Shown here one piece after another: positions 28,322 through 35,820 of a stretch of 64,000 nucleotides of DNA. A model generated the notes under the pieces. It saw nothing but the letters and a program-made list of their open reading frames with translations. It searched no databases and was not told the origin of the DNA. Source of the stretch: Pseudorhizobium banfieldiae (lineage in GTDB: Bacteria; Pseudomonadota; Alphaproteobacteria; Rhizobiales; Rhizobiaceae); contig NZ_FO082820.1 of NCBI RefSeq assembly GCF_000967425.1, forward strand, positions 2,232,001 to 2,296,000, read 5' to 3'. How positions within the stretch are numbered: the stretch's first letter is position 1; the number at the start of each line of letters is the position of its first letter. Both the position numbers and the translations under genes were made by a program.

Positions 28322-28537
28322 ATGGCCGAGACTGGCACTGTAAAATTCTTCAATACCGACAAGGGCTTCGGCTTCATTAAGCCAGACAATGGTGGCGCCG
28401 ATATCTTCGTTCACATCTCTGCTGTACAGGCTTCCGGCCTGTCCGGTCTTTCGGAAAATCAGAAAGTAAGCTTCGACACGGAACCGGATCGTCGTGGCAA
28501 GGGACCCAAGGCGGTCAACCTGCAGATCTCCGGTTAA
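28322..28537 (+). CDS. cspA: Cold-shock protein CspA
   Basis: A 71-residue single cold-shock domain that binds single-stranded RNA and DNA and acts as an RNA chaperone. RNP1 is KGFGFI and RNP2 is DIFVHIS, both intact. The start MAETGTVKFFNTDKGFGFI is the rhizobial form. The ATG follows AAAGGACCTG, a good ribosome site. The long, structured leader is typical of cold-inducible csp genes, whose mRNA structure changes at low temperature; that control is inferred here. A terminator follows at 28567-28591 and also serves the convergent hydrolase gene boundary. Confidence 0.96.
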   Translation: MAETGTVKFFNTDKGFGFIKPDNGGADIFVHISAVQASGLSGLSENQKVSFDTEPDRRGKGPKAVNLQISG

Positions 28538-28566
28538 GCCCGGAAGGCTTTCCATTCGAGTTGAGG

Positions 28567-28591
28567 CCCGGCAGTCATGCCGGGTTTTTTT
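28567..28591 (+). terminator. Intrinsic terminator of cspA
   Basis: CCCGGCA (28567-28573) and TGCCGGG (28578-28584) with a GTCA loop are followed by seven T residues. The T-run overlaps the stop codon (TAA, 28592-28590 on the minus strand) of the convergent hydrolase gene. Confidence 0.9.
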
Positions 28592-29243
28592 ATGCTTCTA
28601 TCCCTTGCAGGAACGGGTTGCTCCTCCGCTCCTCGCCGATACGACCGCCGGGGCCGTGGCCGCAGAGAAAACCGACATCATCGCCCAGCGGCAGAACCTT
28701 GTCCCGAATGGAGCGGAGAAGGGTTGCATGGTCGCCACCAGGCAGGTCGGTGCGCCCGATCGAGCCGTTGAACAGCACATCCCCCAGGTGCGCAAACCGC
28801 TGCTCCCGGTGGAAATAGATCACGTGGCCGGGCGCGTGGCCGGGGCAATGGTAGACATCGAAGACATGCCCGTCGAAGGAAACCTGCTCACCATCGGTCA
28901 GAATTCGGTCGGGCTCTAGGTTGCGAACCTTCATCGGCACACCGAACATCTTCGCCTGGGCTTCTAGCCCCTGCAGGAGCGGCAGGTCATCGCGATGAGG
29001 TCCGATAACCTTGACCCCGAGCGCCTCCCGCAATTCATCCGCGCCCCCGGCATGGTCGATGTGGCCATGCGTGAGCCAGATTTCGCGGATGGTCAGCTTG
29101 TTGCCATCGATTGCCTCGACGATCCGCTCCACGTCGCCACCCGGGTCGATGACCACGCCACCCTTCGTGTCAGCATCGAAGAGGATGGCGCAATTCTGCT
29201 GGAAGGGGGTCACCGGGACGATACCGGCCTGCAATCTGCCCAT
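28590..29243 (-). CDS. MBL-fold hydrolase, glyoxalase II-like (YcbL type)
   Basis: A 217-residue metallo-beta-lactamase-fold hydrolase close to the short, type II glyoxalase-II-like proteins (YcbL, without the C-terminal helical domain of GloB). The metal-binding motif is THGHIDHAGG, further ligands are in CPGHAPGHV, the bridging aspartate in HLGDVLF and the last histidine in CGHGPGG. Such enzymes hydrolyse S-lactoylglutathione or similar thioesters; the substrate is inferred. The start at 29243 (MGRLQAGIVPV) has a GGAG site six bases upstream; a GTG at 29255 would overlap this site. It is convergent with cspA. Confidence 0.9.
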   Translation of the reverse strand: MGRLQAGIVPVTPFQQNCAILFDADTKGGVVIDPGGDVERIVEAIDGNKLTIREIWLTHGHIDHAGGADELREALGVKVIGPHRDDLPLLQGLEAQAKMFGVPMKVRNLEPDRILTDGEQVSFDGHVFDVYHCPGHAPGHVIYFHREQRFAHLGDVLFNGSIGRTDLPGGDHATLLRSIRDKVLPLGDDVGFLCGHGPGGRIGEERRSNPFLQGIEA

Positions 29244-29313
29244 GAGGAACTCCACAATCTCGGGCCGATCTACAATGCCTTTGGCGAGGGTGGCAAGGCT
29301 TGTGCGGGCAGGA

Positions 29314-29499
29314 CTAGTTGGAGGCCGTCATGTAGGCGCCATTTGCCGATACCGGAGGTGCGAAGGATGCAGTGGCAAGCAACAGGGCAGAAACGGCAAC
29401 CTTTGCGGTAAAGACGGTGATCAGCAGCGGCCGAAGCGAGTTCGACGGAGACTGCTTTTCGGGAGCGCCGGCCGTCTTGGAAGTGTCTTCTGTATGCAT
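29314..29499 (-). CDS. Small membrane or exported peptide, unknown
   Basis: A 61-residue hypothetical peptide. Residues 1-22 are polar (MHTEDTSKTAGAPEKQ), residues 24-46 are hydrophobic (LLITVFTAKVAVSALLLATASF) and may be a membrane anchor or an uncleaved signal with a possible cut after PPVSA. A clear GGAGAG ribosome site lies five bases before the ATG at 29499; the longer frame to 29661 is rejected. It is divergent from the MarR/response-regulator/kinase operon, with about 350 bases between starts, and so could be a target of it. I do not recognise a family. Translation is plausible rather than certain. Confidence 0.42.
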   Translation of the reverse strand: MHTEDTSKTAGAPEKQSPSNSLRPLLITVFTAKVAVSALLLATASFAPPVSANGAYMTASN

Positions 29500-29852
29500 T
29501 GTCTCTCTCCGATCTGTATGGACACGGCAACGGCGCTGCCCCGGCTTCGGTTCCGCAAAAATCAAGCTTTGCTCCTTCGCCGCCGCCGCGCGCTTCTGCC
29601 ATGCTCTTTCGCGGGAACAGGTTGCTTCCAAGGGGGTTACGACACGATGGGCCCAAGGCATCGCCTCTGCTGCGTGAGATCGACCGCGGCGCCACAGCCG
29701 CTGCGGGCATCACGGCAAACAGCGCCGCGTCACACTCCCTGCTCTCACGATTGCGGTTGATTGTTCCGCCCGTTCGCGCTTTATCGGGACAGGTTTGGCG
29801 AAGAAGAAGAGCGTCCGGCGCATGGCTGCGGCAGACGCCGGGGAAGGACAGG

Positions 29853-30368
29853 GTGTCACGTGCACCGGCAGCAAAAGCAGTGAAGAAGGAACGGCCGGTA
29901 CTACCGGCGGTGAACGAGGCGCAGATCGATTTCGAGACCATCGAACTTCTGTTCTTTGCCTATCGCGATTTCGTGTCCGATCCGGATGCGATCCTTGCCA
30001 GGATTGGCATGGGGCGTGCCCATCATCGCGTCGTCTATTTCGTCTCACGTCATCCGGGCATGATGGTCACCGACCTTCTCGACATTCTGCAGATCACCAA
30101 GCAGAGCCTTGCACGCGTCCTCAAGCAATTGATCGAGATGGGCTACATCCGCCAGATGGCAGGCGCAAAAGACCGTCGCCAACGGCGGCTCTACCCCACG
30201 CTTGCCGGGCGCGAACTGGCGCTTGCCCTCTCCGAGCCACAGTCGCGTCGCATCACCAACGCATTGAATTCCCTCTCTCCCGACGGGCGGGATGCGGTGA
30301 TAAGCTTCCTCGGCAAGATGCGCGGGCGCGACCCAAGCCTGCAGGTGATTGAAAGCGAGCTGGATTGA
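29853..30368 (+). CDS. MarR-family regulator (PetP-like)
   Basis: A 171-residue MarR-type winged helix regulator. The N-terminal 25 residues are basic and Pro/Ala rich, then a dimerisation helix (DFETIELLFFAYRDFVSDPDAIL) and a winged helix (MVTDLLDILQITKQSLARVLKQLIEMGYIRQ, wing AGAKDRRQRRLY) follow. The start is GTG at 29853 with an AAGGACAGG site; the frame is open further upstream but that part is out of character for the family. Its stop overlaps the start of the response-regulator gene (TGATG). The MarR/OmpR pair resembles petP-petR of Rhodobacter, which lies beside petABC there; here petABC is 22 kb away. Confidence 0.85.
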   Translation: MSRAPAAKAVKKERPVLPAVNEAQIDFETIELLFFAYRDFVSDPDAILARIGMGRAHHRVVYFVSRHPGMMVTDLLDILQITKQSLARVLKQLIEMGYIRQMAGAKDRRQRRLYPTLAGRELALALSEPQSRRITNALNSLSPDGRDAVISFLGKMRGRDPSLQVIESELD

Positions 30369-31063
30369 TGACGGTACTTCTATCCGATGATGCCCCTCAC
30401 CTCCTCGTCGTCGATGACGATACCCGCATCAGGGATCTGCTCAGCCGATACCTGAGCGAACAGGGCTTTCGCGTCACGGTAGCGGGCGACGCCGCCGAGG
30501 CAAGACGCAAGCTGGACGGGTTGAAGTACGACCTCATCATCCTCGACGTCATGATGCCGGGCGAATCCGGCCTGTCCCTGACGCAGTCGCTCTACCAGAA
30601 CAGAACCACGCCGGTGATCCTGCTCACCGCCAAGGCCGAGGCGGAATCGCGAATCGCCGGACTGGAAGCCGGTGCCGACGATTATCTCTCCAAACCCTTC
30701 GATCCCCGCGAACTCGTGCTGAGGATCAACAACATCATCAAGCGCAATGCCTCGCCCGATGCGCCGAAGATCGAGCAGATCATGTTTGGCCCTTTTACGT
30801 TCTCGATTGTTCGCAAGGAACTCCGCAAGGCCTCCGAACATATCCGGCTCACCGATCGGGAGCAGGAAATCATGCTCCTCTTCGCCCTGCGCGCAGGCGA
30901 AACCATCCCCCGCCATGAATTGATCGGCGATGATGCCGAGGTCGGTGAACGCACCATCGACGTGCAGATCAACCGCTTGCGCCGCAAGATCGAGGACGAC
31001 CCCGCCAATCCTGTTTATCTCCAGACGGTCCGAGGCATCGGCTACCGCCTGAGCATCGATTGA
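30368..31063 (+). CDS. OmpR-family response regulator (PetR-like)
   Basis: A 231-residue two-component response regulator. The receiver domain has the acidic pair VVDDDTR, the phosphate-accepting Asp60 in IILDVMMPG, and the switch lysine in YLSKPFDP. The C-terminal winged helix (LTDREQEIMLLF...VGERTIDVQINRLRRKIEDDP...VRGIGYRL) is of the OmpR/PhoB type and binds direct repeats. The start is the ATG at 30368 that shares bases with the MarR stop, so the three genes MarR, regulator and kinase form one operon with translational coupling. Its partner is the kinase encoded just downstream. Targets are unknown in this organism. Confidence 0.93.
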   Translation: MTVLLSDDAPHLLVVDDDTRIRDLLSRYLSEQGFRVTVAGDAAEARRKLDGLKYDLIILDVMMPGESGLSLTQSLYQNRTTPVILLTAKAEAESRIAGLEAGADDYLSKPFDPRELVLRINNIIKRNASPDAPKIEQIMFGPFTFSIVRKELRKASEHIRLTDREQEIMLLFALRAGETIPRHELIGDDAEVGERTIDVQINRLRRKIEDDPANPVYLQTVRGIGYRLSID

Positions 31064-31071
31064 GCAACCCG

Positions 31072-32472
31072 ATGGCGGACGCACGCACGAGAGCCATCGC
31101 GGCGTTCGACACCCTTCGAAGGGACTTCCGCGCCATCCAGATTCCGGGGTTGCGCCTGATCAAGCGCCGGTTGAAGCGGCTTTTGCCGACCCGGCTTTAC
31201 ACCCGCTCGGTGATGATCGTCATCATACCGATGCTGCTGCTGCAAAGCGTGGTCGCCGCGGTCTTCATGGAACGCCACTGGCGAATGGTGACCGAGCGCC
31301 TGTCGGAGGGGGTGACGCGGGATATAGCAGCCTTGATCACCATGATAGAAACCGATCCGGACGGCGTCGATCAGGGCTATATTTCCCGCATAGCAAACGA
31401 ACTGAACCTGACCGTTGCGATTGAGCCTGGAGGGGAACTGCCGCCGCCCCGCCCCAAGCCCTTCTTCTCCATTCTCGACGGCATCCTGGCGGACCAGATC
31501 AGCAATCGTATCCAGCGCCCCTTCTGGATCGACACGGTGGGCGACAGCAACCTTGTCGAAATACGCATCAAGCTCGAAGACGAAGTGCTCCGTGTCTTCA
31601 CGCGCCGCAGTCAGACCTACGCCTCCAACACGCATATCTTCCTGGTCTGGATGGCCGGCACGGCGCTAGCCCTCATCGGCATTTCCGTTCTCTTCCTGCG
31701 CGGCCAGATCCGACCGATCCTGATGCTCGCCCAGGCGGCCGAGGCCTTCGGCAAGGGCCAGCGGATTGCCGATTTCACTCCGCGTGGCGCCGACGAAATC
31801 CGGCTCGCGGGGTCCGCCTTTATCCTCATGCGCGAACGCATCGAACGGCAGCTCGAGCAGCGGACGGCCATGCTGTCGGGCGTCAGTCACGACCTTCGAA
31901 CCATCCTGACCCGTTTCAAGCTGCAGCTGGCGCTTGCCGGCGACAGGCCGGAACTGAAAGGCATGGCGCAGGACGTCGATGACATGCAGAACATGCTCGA
32001 AGGGTATCTGGCCTTCGCCAAGGGTGAATCAGAGGAGGATGTCGGCCACCTGCGCCTCAGCGAGGTCCTGGAAAAGATCCGGGAGGACTTCCGGCTCAAG
32101 GGCAAGAAGATGACCTACGAGATCGACGGGGACGACGACATCGCCGTGCGGCCGAACGCGTTCAGCCGCCTGGTCAACAACCTTGCGGCCAACAGCGAGC
32201 GCTATGGAGATGCGCTGCATGTGGAGGCCCGGCACACGGCCCGCTGGCTGACCCTGATCTTCGATGACGATGGCCCCGGAATTCCCGCGGCATCCCGCGA
32301 GGAGGTTTTCAAGCCCTTCTTCCGGCTCGACGAGGCGCGCAACATCGACAAGTCCGGCACCGGTCTCGGCCTGTCGATCGTGCGTGACATCGCCCACGCC
32401 CATGGCGGCAACGTCACCCTTTCCGACAGTCCGCAAGGTGGCCTGAGAGCAGTAGTCCGGGTGCCAGCCTGA
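31072..32472 (+). CDS. EnvZ-like sensor histidine kinase
   Basis: A 466-residue membrane sensor kinase, partner of the preceding regulator. Two membrane segments (about 40-62 and 193-214) enclose a periplasmic domain of about 130 residues, followed by a HAMP linker, a dimerisation domain with the phosphorylated His in SGVSHDLRTILTRF, and an ATPase domain with N-box NNLAANSERYG, G1 DDDGPGIP and G2 GTGLGLSIV. The H-box has Ile where nearly all EnvZ-like kinases have Pro (HDLRTP). The start is ambiguous: TTG at 31060 overlaps the upstream stop, while ATG at 31072 gives MADARTRAI; I prefer the latter. The stimulus is unknown. Confidence 0.92.
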   Translation: MADARTRAIAAFDTLRRDFRAIQIPGLRLIKRRLKRLLPTRLYTRSVMIVIIPMLLLQSVVAAVFMERHWRMVTERLSEGVTRDIAALITMIETDPDGVDQGYISRIANELNLTVAIEPGGELPPPRPKPFFSILDGILADQISNRIQRPFWIDTVGDSNLVEIRIKLEDEVLRVFTRRSQTYASNTHIFLVWMAGTALALIGISVLFLRGQIRPILMLAQAAEAFGKGQRIADFTPRGADEIRLAGSAFILMRERIERQLEQRTAMLSGVSHDLRTILTRFKLQLALAGDRPELKGMAQDVDDMQNMLEGYLAFAKGESEEDVGHLRLSEVLEKIREDFRLKGKKMTYEIDGDDDIAVRPNAFSRLVNNLAANSERYGDALHVEARHTARWLTLIFDDDGPGIPAASREEVFKPFFRLDEARNIDKSGTGLGLSIVRDIAHAHGGNVTLSDSPQGGLRAVVRVPA

Positions 32473-32485
32473 TAGCCTGAGGCGG

Positions 32486-32827
32486 TTACATCAGCTTCCG
32501 ACCGTTCGGCACCGGCCGCTCCACGGCCGCCAGCACGATAGCCCCCGCCTCGTCCTCGAAGCCCAGCGTCAGCACCTCGGAGCGAAAGGGGCCGATCTGT
32601 CGCGGCGGAAAGTTCACCACCGCGAGCACCTGGCGGCCAACCAAATCCTGCTCGTCATAGTGCACCGTGATCTGCGCCGAAGATTTCTTGACGCCGATCT
32701 CGGCGCCGAAGTCGATCTTCAGCTTCCAGGCCGGCTTGCGCGCCTCCGGGAACGGCGCAACCTCGATCACCGTCCCCACGCGGATATCGACCTTCTCGAA
32801 GTCGCCGTAGGAGATTTCGTCTGTCAT
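32486..32827 (-). CDS. csaA: tRNA-binding domain protein (CsaA type)
   Basis: A 113-residue CsaA-like protein formed by one EMAP-II/tRNA-binding OB fold. Landmarks are DIRVGTVIEVAPFPEARKPAWKLKIDFG, SSAQITVHY, and QVLAVVNFPPRQIGPFRSEVLTLGF near the end. CsaA homodimers bind tRNA and unfolded proteins and have been linked to secretion in Bacillus. The length is typical. It is convergent with the kinase gene and lies 10 bases after proC on the same strand, so it is likely the last gene of a ybjN-proC-csaA transcript. Its role in rhizobia is not established. Confidence 0.93.
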   Translation of the reverse strand: MTDEISYGDFEKVDIRVGTVIEVAPFPEARKPAWKLKIDFGAEIGVKKSSAQITVHYDEQDLVGRQVLAVVNFPPRQIGPFRSEVLTLGFEDEAGAIVLAAVERPVPNGRKLM

Positions 32828-32837
32828 CTGCCGGCCC

Positions 32838-33659
32838 TCAGCTGCCGAGTTCTTCCGCCCGCTGCCGTGCGGCTGCGATTGCCTTGTCGAACAGCGGCTG
32901 CATGCCCTCTTCCGCCATCAGCACCGCGAGCGCCGCAGCCGTGGTTCCACCCGGAGACGTAACGTTCTGGCGAAGGCGCGAAGGTGTCTCGGGAGACCGG
33001 TGCAACAGCTCACCGGCTCCCGAGACTGTTTCCCGTGCGAGGCGCATGGCGAGGTCCGCCGGCAGGCCGGCCTTGCGGCCTGCCTCCGCCATACATTCGA
33101 CGAGATAGAAGACGTAGGCGGGTCCACTGCCGGATACGGCGGTGACGGCATCGATATCCTGCTCGCTCGCCACCCACTCCACGGGTCCGCTGACCCGGAG
33201 CAATGCGTCCACCTGTGCGCGCTGCGTGCTGGTCACACGACCGTTGGCATAGGCACCCGTCACCCCACGGCCGATCATGGCGGGAGTATTGGGCATGGCG
33301 CGTACCATCGCTCCCTGCCCCAGATGCCCCTCGATGGAGGCAAGCGTCTTCCCCGCGGCGATCGATACGATCACCGTGTCGGCGGAGACGATGGTCTTGA
33401 GGGATGGCAGCACTGCGTCCATCACCTGCGGCTTCACCGCAAGAAAGATGATCTCCGGCACGATGCCTTCCGGCGGGGTAACCGCATGTCGGGCGCCGGC
33501 ATCGACAATGCGCGTCTGCATCTCCGGCGACGGCGAAGGGTCGATCACGATGATCGCCTTGCCGGGCACTCCGGCATCCACCCATCCGGCAAGCAGGGCA
33601 CCGCCCATGTTGCCGGCACCGACGAGAACGACCGAACCCGCGGGAGCCGCGCCGCTCAT
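32838..33659 (-). CDS. proC: Pyrroline-5-carboxylate reductase
   Basis: A 273-residue pyrroline-5-carboxylate reductase, last enzyme of proline synthesis, which uses NAD(P)H. The Rossmann motif is VLVGAGNMGGALLAGW near the N-terminus, followed by LAVKPQVMDAV, VRAMPNTPAMIGRG and the C-terminal dimerisation/active-site region AVSGSGPAYVFYLVECMAEAGRKAGL and NVTSPGGTTAAAL. The start at 33659 (MSGAAPAGS) overlaps the stop of the YbjN gene by four bases (ATGA); the longer frame to 33998 runs through that gene and is rejected. Part of the ybjN-proC-csaA operon. Confidence 0.96.
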   Translation of the reverse strand: MSGAAPAGSVVLVGAGNMGGALLAGWVDAGVPGKAIIVIDPSPSPEMQTRIVDAGARHAVTPPEGIVPEIIFLAVKPQVMDAVLPSLKTIVSADTVIVSIAAGKTLASIEGHLGQGAMVRAMPNTPAMIGRGVTGAYANGRVTSTQRAQVDALLRVSGPVEWVASEQDIDAVTAVSGSGPAYVFYLVECMAEAGRKAGLPADLAMRLARETVSGAGELLHRSPETPSRLRQNVTSPGGTTAAALAVLMAEEGMQPLFDKAIAAARQRAEELGS

Positions 33660-34156
33660 GCTTCCCCCACGGTCTCGAACAACACAACCTCCATGGCATT
33701 CTTGGCGTCCATTCCGGACCACACGACGAACTGGAAGGCCTGGAAGTAGCTCTCGCAGGCGTCGAGCGCACTGGATAACAAAACCTCCACCTGCTGGCTC
33801 GTGGGCTCGGCCCCGCCAGCGAGCAACAGCGATTGACGGAAGATGACCACATCCTCCTGTCGCCACAGGTCGAAATGCCCCATCAACACCTGCCCATTGA
33901 TGTGTGACAGCAGGCGGATCACCTCGTTGACCCTTGCGTCGGGGATCCTGATGTCGAAGGCGCAGGCGAGATGAAGGGCTTCGAACTCCTCCATCCACGA
34001 AAAGGAGACATGATAATCTGCCCAGCGGCCCTCGACCGTCATGGCAATCTCGTCTTCGCCCGAGCGCTCGAACGCCCAGTCGTTCGATGCCGCGACGACC
34101 TCGATCATGTCGACGGGATTGGACTGGCGACCGAATTCAAATTCCATGAGGCTCAT
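33656..34156 (-). CDS. YbjN domain protein
   Basis: A 166-residue cytoplasmic protein of the YbjN family (PF10722), which has a fold like type III secretion chaperones. Recognisable parts are NPVDMIEVVAASNDWAFERSGEDEIAMTVEGRWADYHVSFSWMEE and LLSHINGQVLMGHFDLWRQEDVVIFRQSLLL. Overexpressed E. coli YbjN affects motility and stress genes, but the biochemical role is unknown. The start at 34156 (MSLMEFEFG) has an AAAGG site six bases upstream; the longer frame to 34234 is not supported. Its stop overlaps the proC start, and the ybjN-proC pairing is common in Rhizobiales. Confidence 0.9.
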   Translation of the reverse strand: MSLMEFEFGRQSNPVDMIEVVAASNDWAFERSGEDEIAMTVEGRWADYHVSFSWMEEFEALHLACAFDIRIPDARVNEVIRLLSHINGQVLMGHFDLWRQEDVVIFRQSLLLAGGAEPTSQQVEVLLSSALDACESYFQAFQFVVWSGMDAKNAMEVVLFETVGEA

Positions 34157-34551
34157 GCAGCACCTTTTCGACCGGAGTGAAATCTGACGTTCGTGAAGGA
34201 CGCGAGACGCAGGACACACCACCGGAAACAACAATTCTGATGATCGCCCGACACCGACAAGTATAGGGCCGCGAACCTGCCCGGAGCTTACGGGCCGTTT
34301 CGAATCATCATTTAAAATCAGTGTATAGTTGCCGAGTCCGGCTGCCAGCCCCCGAGGGCCATTTTGACGTGGACGGAGTGCTGGAGCGGTTGCTGCACGG
34401 CTTCAGCTGGGAGTCATAAGCGACTCTGGGGATTGTCTTTTTTGGACCTGTCCACAGGAGCGAAATTTTCTTCGTTTTTTAACGATCTAGCGGCCGCGGC
34501 GTGATCCCGCGACCGTGAGCCGTCTACGGCGCCTAAGCTGCGCGGAAGGCG
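34157..34551. other. 395-base intergenic region between the YbjN and BMFP genes
   Basis: No protein gene is supported here. The left part must hold the minus-strand promoter of ybjN-proC-csaA. A plus-strand structured block at about 34330-34443 is listed separately as a possible sRNA. CCTGT-CC-ACAGG at 34448-34459 resembles a degenerate DnaA box core but stands alone. A second T-rich stretch (34472-34478) follows a weak 4-bp stem. Confidence 0.5.
34330..34443 (+). ncRNA. Candidate small RNA with two 3' hairpins and a T-run
   Basis: GCTGGAGC (34380-34387) pairs with GCTTCAGC (34400-34407; 8 bp, one G-T pair) and GAGTC (34411-34415) pairs with GACTC (34422-34426). A six-T run follows at 34438-34443 after GGGGATTGTC. 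The order of two hairpins and a T-run would fit the 3' end of a plus-strand sRNA, but the last hairpin is not directly next to the T-run and no promoter is clear. The 5' end given is a guess. Confidence 0.25.
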
Positions 34552-34809
34552 TCACCCTTGCGTCGCGAGCTTTGCCTCGAGTGCCTCGATGCGCGCCTTC
34601 AGCGCCTCGTTCTCATCGCGCGCCCGTGCCGCCATTTCGCGCACCGCCTCGAACTCCTCGCGCTTGACCACATCCATGTTGTTGAGGAAGCGCTCCGCCT
34701 GGGCCTGGAAGGCCGTTTCCGCCTCTCGCCGCAGTCCCTGGGCCGCCCCGGCTGCGTCGGTCATCAACTTGGCGAAATCGTCTAGGATTCGGTTCGTGCC
34801 GTTGGACAT
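34552..34809 (-). CDS. BMFP-domain (UbiK-like) accessory protein
   Basis: An 85-residue BMFP/UbiK-like protein (PF04380): an N-terminal amphipathic helix (NRILDDFAKLMTDAAGAAQGLRREAETAFQAQAE) and a C-terminal coiled coil (AARARDENEALKARIEALEAKLA). The E. coli member UbiK binds UbiJ and aids aerobic ubiquinone synthesis; Brucella BMFP shows membrane fusogenic activity. The start is ATG at 34809 or 34815; a GGGAG site fits either, with better spacing for 34809. It is divergent from lgt. The much longer frame toward 36042 is an antisense shadow of lgt. Confidence 0.88.
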   Translation of the reverse strand: MSNGTNRILDDFAKLMTDAAGAAQGLRREAETAFQAQAERFLNNMDVVKREEFEAVREMAARARDENEALKARIEALEAKLATQG

Positions 34810-34965
34810 GGTCATGAGCTCCCGTGGTTGCGGCCAGCGCCGTGCTGGTGAAGTAGGGTTTTGCGCCTTCTCTTGCAAGCCGATAGACAGCCCGGAGATT
34901 GGCCTTGACCGCTGTCGGGCCTGTCGCCATGTTCCGCCCCTGTCGCATCCGTGGGAAGGCACGCC

Positions 34966-35802
34966 TTGTTGGAAGTTCTGAATACGCTCGCCGTCATGCC
35001 GTTTCCGGACATTGATCCGGTCGCCTTCGCGATCGGACCCGTCGCGGTTCACTGGTATGGCTTGGCCTATGTCGCCGGCATCCTCTGCGGCTGGCTCTAT
35101 GCCAGGAGGCTGGCTGCGAATGATGCACTGTGGCCGCAGGACCGCTCCCCCCTTACTGCCGCGCATCTGGACGACTTCCTGCTCTGGGTGGCGGTCGGCA
35201 TCGTTCTCGGCGGCCGCATCGGCTATGTGCTCTTCTACGATCTGGCCGCGGTCTCGCAGGATCCGATGCGGGCGATAGAGATCTGGAACGGCGGCATGTC
35301 CTTCCACGGGGGCTTTCTGGGCGCGACGCTGGCGATGATCCTCTTTGCCCGCCGCAACGGCATACCGGTCCTCAGCATGTTCGACACGATTGCCGCAGTC
35401 GTTCCCTTCGGCCTGTTTTTCGGGCGCATCGCCAACTTCATCAATGGCGAATTGTGGGGACGGATCAGCGATGTCCCATGGGCGGTGGTCTTCCCCACCG
35501 GCGGGCCCTTCTCTCGTCATCCAAGCCAGTTGTACGAGGCGGGCCTTGAAGGCCTCCTCCTTCTGGCCGTCCTCGCGTTTCTCGTTCTGCGCTGGAAGGC
35601 GCTGAAATGGCCGGGCTTCGTGGCGGGCGCCTTTGTCTGCGGCTATGGCCTCTCCCGGATTTTCGTGGAATTCTTCCGCGAGCCGGACGCCCAGCTCGGC
35701 TATCTTGCGTTCGGCTGGTTGACGATGGGGATGGTGCTGTCGCTGCCAATGGTCGCCCTGGGCGTCTGGCTGATGTTGCGGGCTCGAAAGAGCGCCGCCT
35801 GA
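34966..35802 (+). CDS. lgt: Prolipoprotein diacylglyceryl transferase
   Basis: A 278-residue inner-membrane enzyme with seven membrane segments that transfers diacylglycerol from phosphatidylglycerol to the lipobox cysteine, the first step of lipoprotein maturation. Key segments are [26 protein letters not shown] with the essential His, the signature [14 protein letters not shown] with the catalytic Arg, and [13 protein letters not shown]. The start is TTG at 34966 or 34969, placed by the GGAAGG site at 34953-34958; an ATG at 34996 (MPFPDIDP) would drop ten residues. A lipoprotein gene and other envelope genes follow within 4 kb. Confidence 0.95.
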   Translation: MLEVLNTLAVMPFPDIDPVAFAIGPVAVHWYGLAYVAGILCGWLYARRLAANDALWPQDRSPLTAAHLDDFLLWVAVGIVLGGRIGYVLFYDLAAVSQDPMRAIEIWNGGMSFHGGFLGATLAMILFARRNGIPVLSMFDTIAAVVPFGLFFGRIANFINGELWGRISDVPWAVVFPTGGPFSRHPSQLYEAGLEGLLLLAVLAFLVLRWKALKWPGFVAGAFVCGYGLSRIFVEFFREPDAQLGYLAFGWLTMGMVLSLPMVALGVWLMLRARKSAA

Positions 35803-35820
35803 ACGGAGACTTTGGGTACC

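Noticed and set aside
29499..29852. Upstream extension of the MarR-type gene
   Set aside because: The extra 118 residues are Arg-rich and not seen in the family, and the GTG at 29853 has a good ribosome site.
34448..34459. CCTGTCCACAGG as a possible DnaA box and replication origin
   Set aside because: A single degenerate box, no dnaA gene, no clustered boxes and no AT-rich unwinding element nearby.
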